Source of the DNA: Paenibacillus eucommiae
GTDB taxonomy: Bacteria; Bacillota; Bacilli; Paenibacillales; NBRC-103111
Reading direction: 5' to 3'
DNA length: 64,000 bases
Assembly (NCBI RefSeq): GCF_017874215.1
Contig: NZ_JAGGLB010000002.1
Coordinates: 588,166 to 652,165 of the forward strand
Shown piece after piece: positions 63,555-64,000 of the stretch. Below the pieces are notes generated by a model. The model searched no databases. It was not told the origin of the DNA and was given only the letters and a program-made list of their open reading frames with translations. A program made the position numbers and the translations under genes. Numbering within the stretch: position 1 is the first letter of the stretch; the number at the start of each line of letters is the position of its first letter.

Positions 63555-64000
63555 TCTGAGGAATGATTTTGAAATATTAAGATTTTGTAAATTTCTCCTC
63601 TAATTTCATTTCCTCTATCATTATCATATTCACATATCTGATGCGAATGCTATCGCTCTTCCGTCTTCCTAGCGGTCAAAGCCGCTGGGGTTGAATAGCA
63701 CCCGCCGCGGCCCCGAGCCAGCCATCGCAGCTGAGAAGGATCTGCTACTTAACGATGTTTTTCACATTAAGCATGCATTAAAGCTCACATCGATTTACAA
63801 ATAATGGATATGGGAAAATCCGGTTCAGATATTTAGGAGTATGTTATATTAATTGAATATTTTTACATTTATTTTGGCAAAAAAAGCATTACTCTCTCGA
63901 ATGACGTGTGTATTATCCATTAATTGGAATATACATTTAAAATTCCCTTACCTTACAATCATTCGTTGGGGTTCGCTATGCGCATAAACATACTCTGTTT
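63555..64000. other. Non-coding window end with a fragment of the interspersed repeat
   Basis: No gene is seen. At 63660-63760, CCTAGCGGTCAAAGCCGCTGG (a hairpin) and CGCAGCTGAGAAGGATCTGCTACTT match the tail of repeats A and B; the palindromic arms are absent. From about 63,800 the sequence is AT-rich and may hold the control region of a gene beyond the window. Confidence 0.5.

Overview
The window reads as chromosomal DNA of a Paenibacillus-like member of the Bacillales. The evidence is the density of CUT1 sugar ABC importers, YesM/YesN-type two-component systems and AraC regulators, strong GGAGG-type ribosome binding sites with ATG, GTG or TTG starts, a Bacillus-style cydAB followed by a cydS-sized gene, and a citZ-icd-mdh cluster close to a phoP/phoR pair. 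No tRNA, rRNA, CRISPR array, integrase or transposase gene was seen.

Positions 1-40,700 form a carbohydrate-acquisition island, almost all on the minus strand. It holds four CUT1 importers. Importer 1 (1-5407) has its own ATPase and a 1014-residue binding protein fused to two carbohydrate-binding-like domains. Importer 2 (5513-8888) is preceded by a YesN/YesM pair. Importer 3 (25262-28622) runs on into an intracellular sialidase-like protein, a large secreted glycosidase-like protein and a Gfo/Idh/MocA oxidoreductase, with a second YesN/YesM pair upstream. Importer 4 (34830-38172) is followed by a second sialidase-like paralogue and preceded by a membrane-spanning AraC regulator. A second secreted glycosidase-like protein (13703-16402) shares an almost identical promoter element with importer 2. 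The probable logic is that large glycans are bound and trimmed outside the cell, oligosaccharides are imported, and cytoplasmic BNR and Gfo/Idh enzymes finish the breakdown under sensor control. The substrate cannot be read from sequence alone.

Positions 40,800-49,400 hold a LysR/YeiH divergent pair, an HxlR regulator, cydA-cydB-cydS (cytochrome bd oxidase) with two short tandem-repeat arrays and a 32-codon ORF upstream, and a divergent Gfo/Idh-AraC pair. Positions 49,500-63,500 are core metabolism: phoP/phoR with a clear PHO box, class I fumarase, a polysaccharide deacetylase, a YfbR-like nucleotidase, citZ-icd-mdh, and the convergent ppx and ppk genes.

The most unusual non-coding signal is an interspersed repeat of about 300 bp built around a long palindrome (28825-29129 and 43446-43757, with a half copy at 16675-16769 and a tail-like fragment near 63660-63790). 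The two best copies keep their stem by compensatory or wobble-compatible changes.
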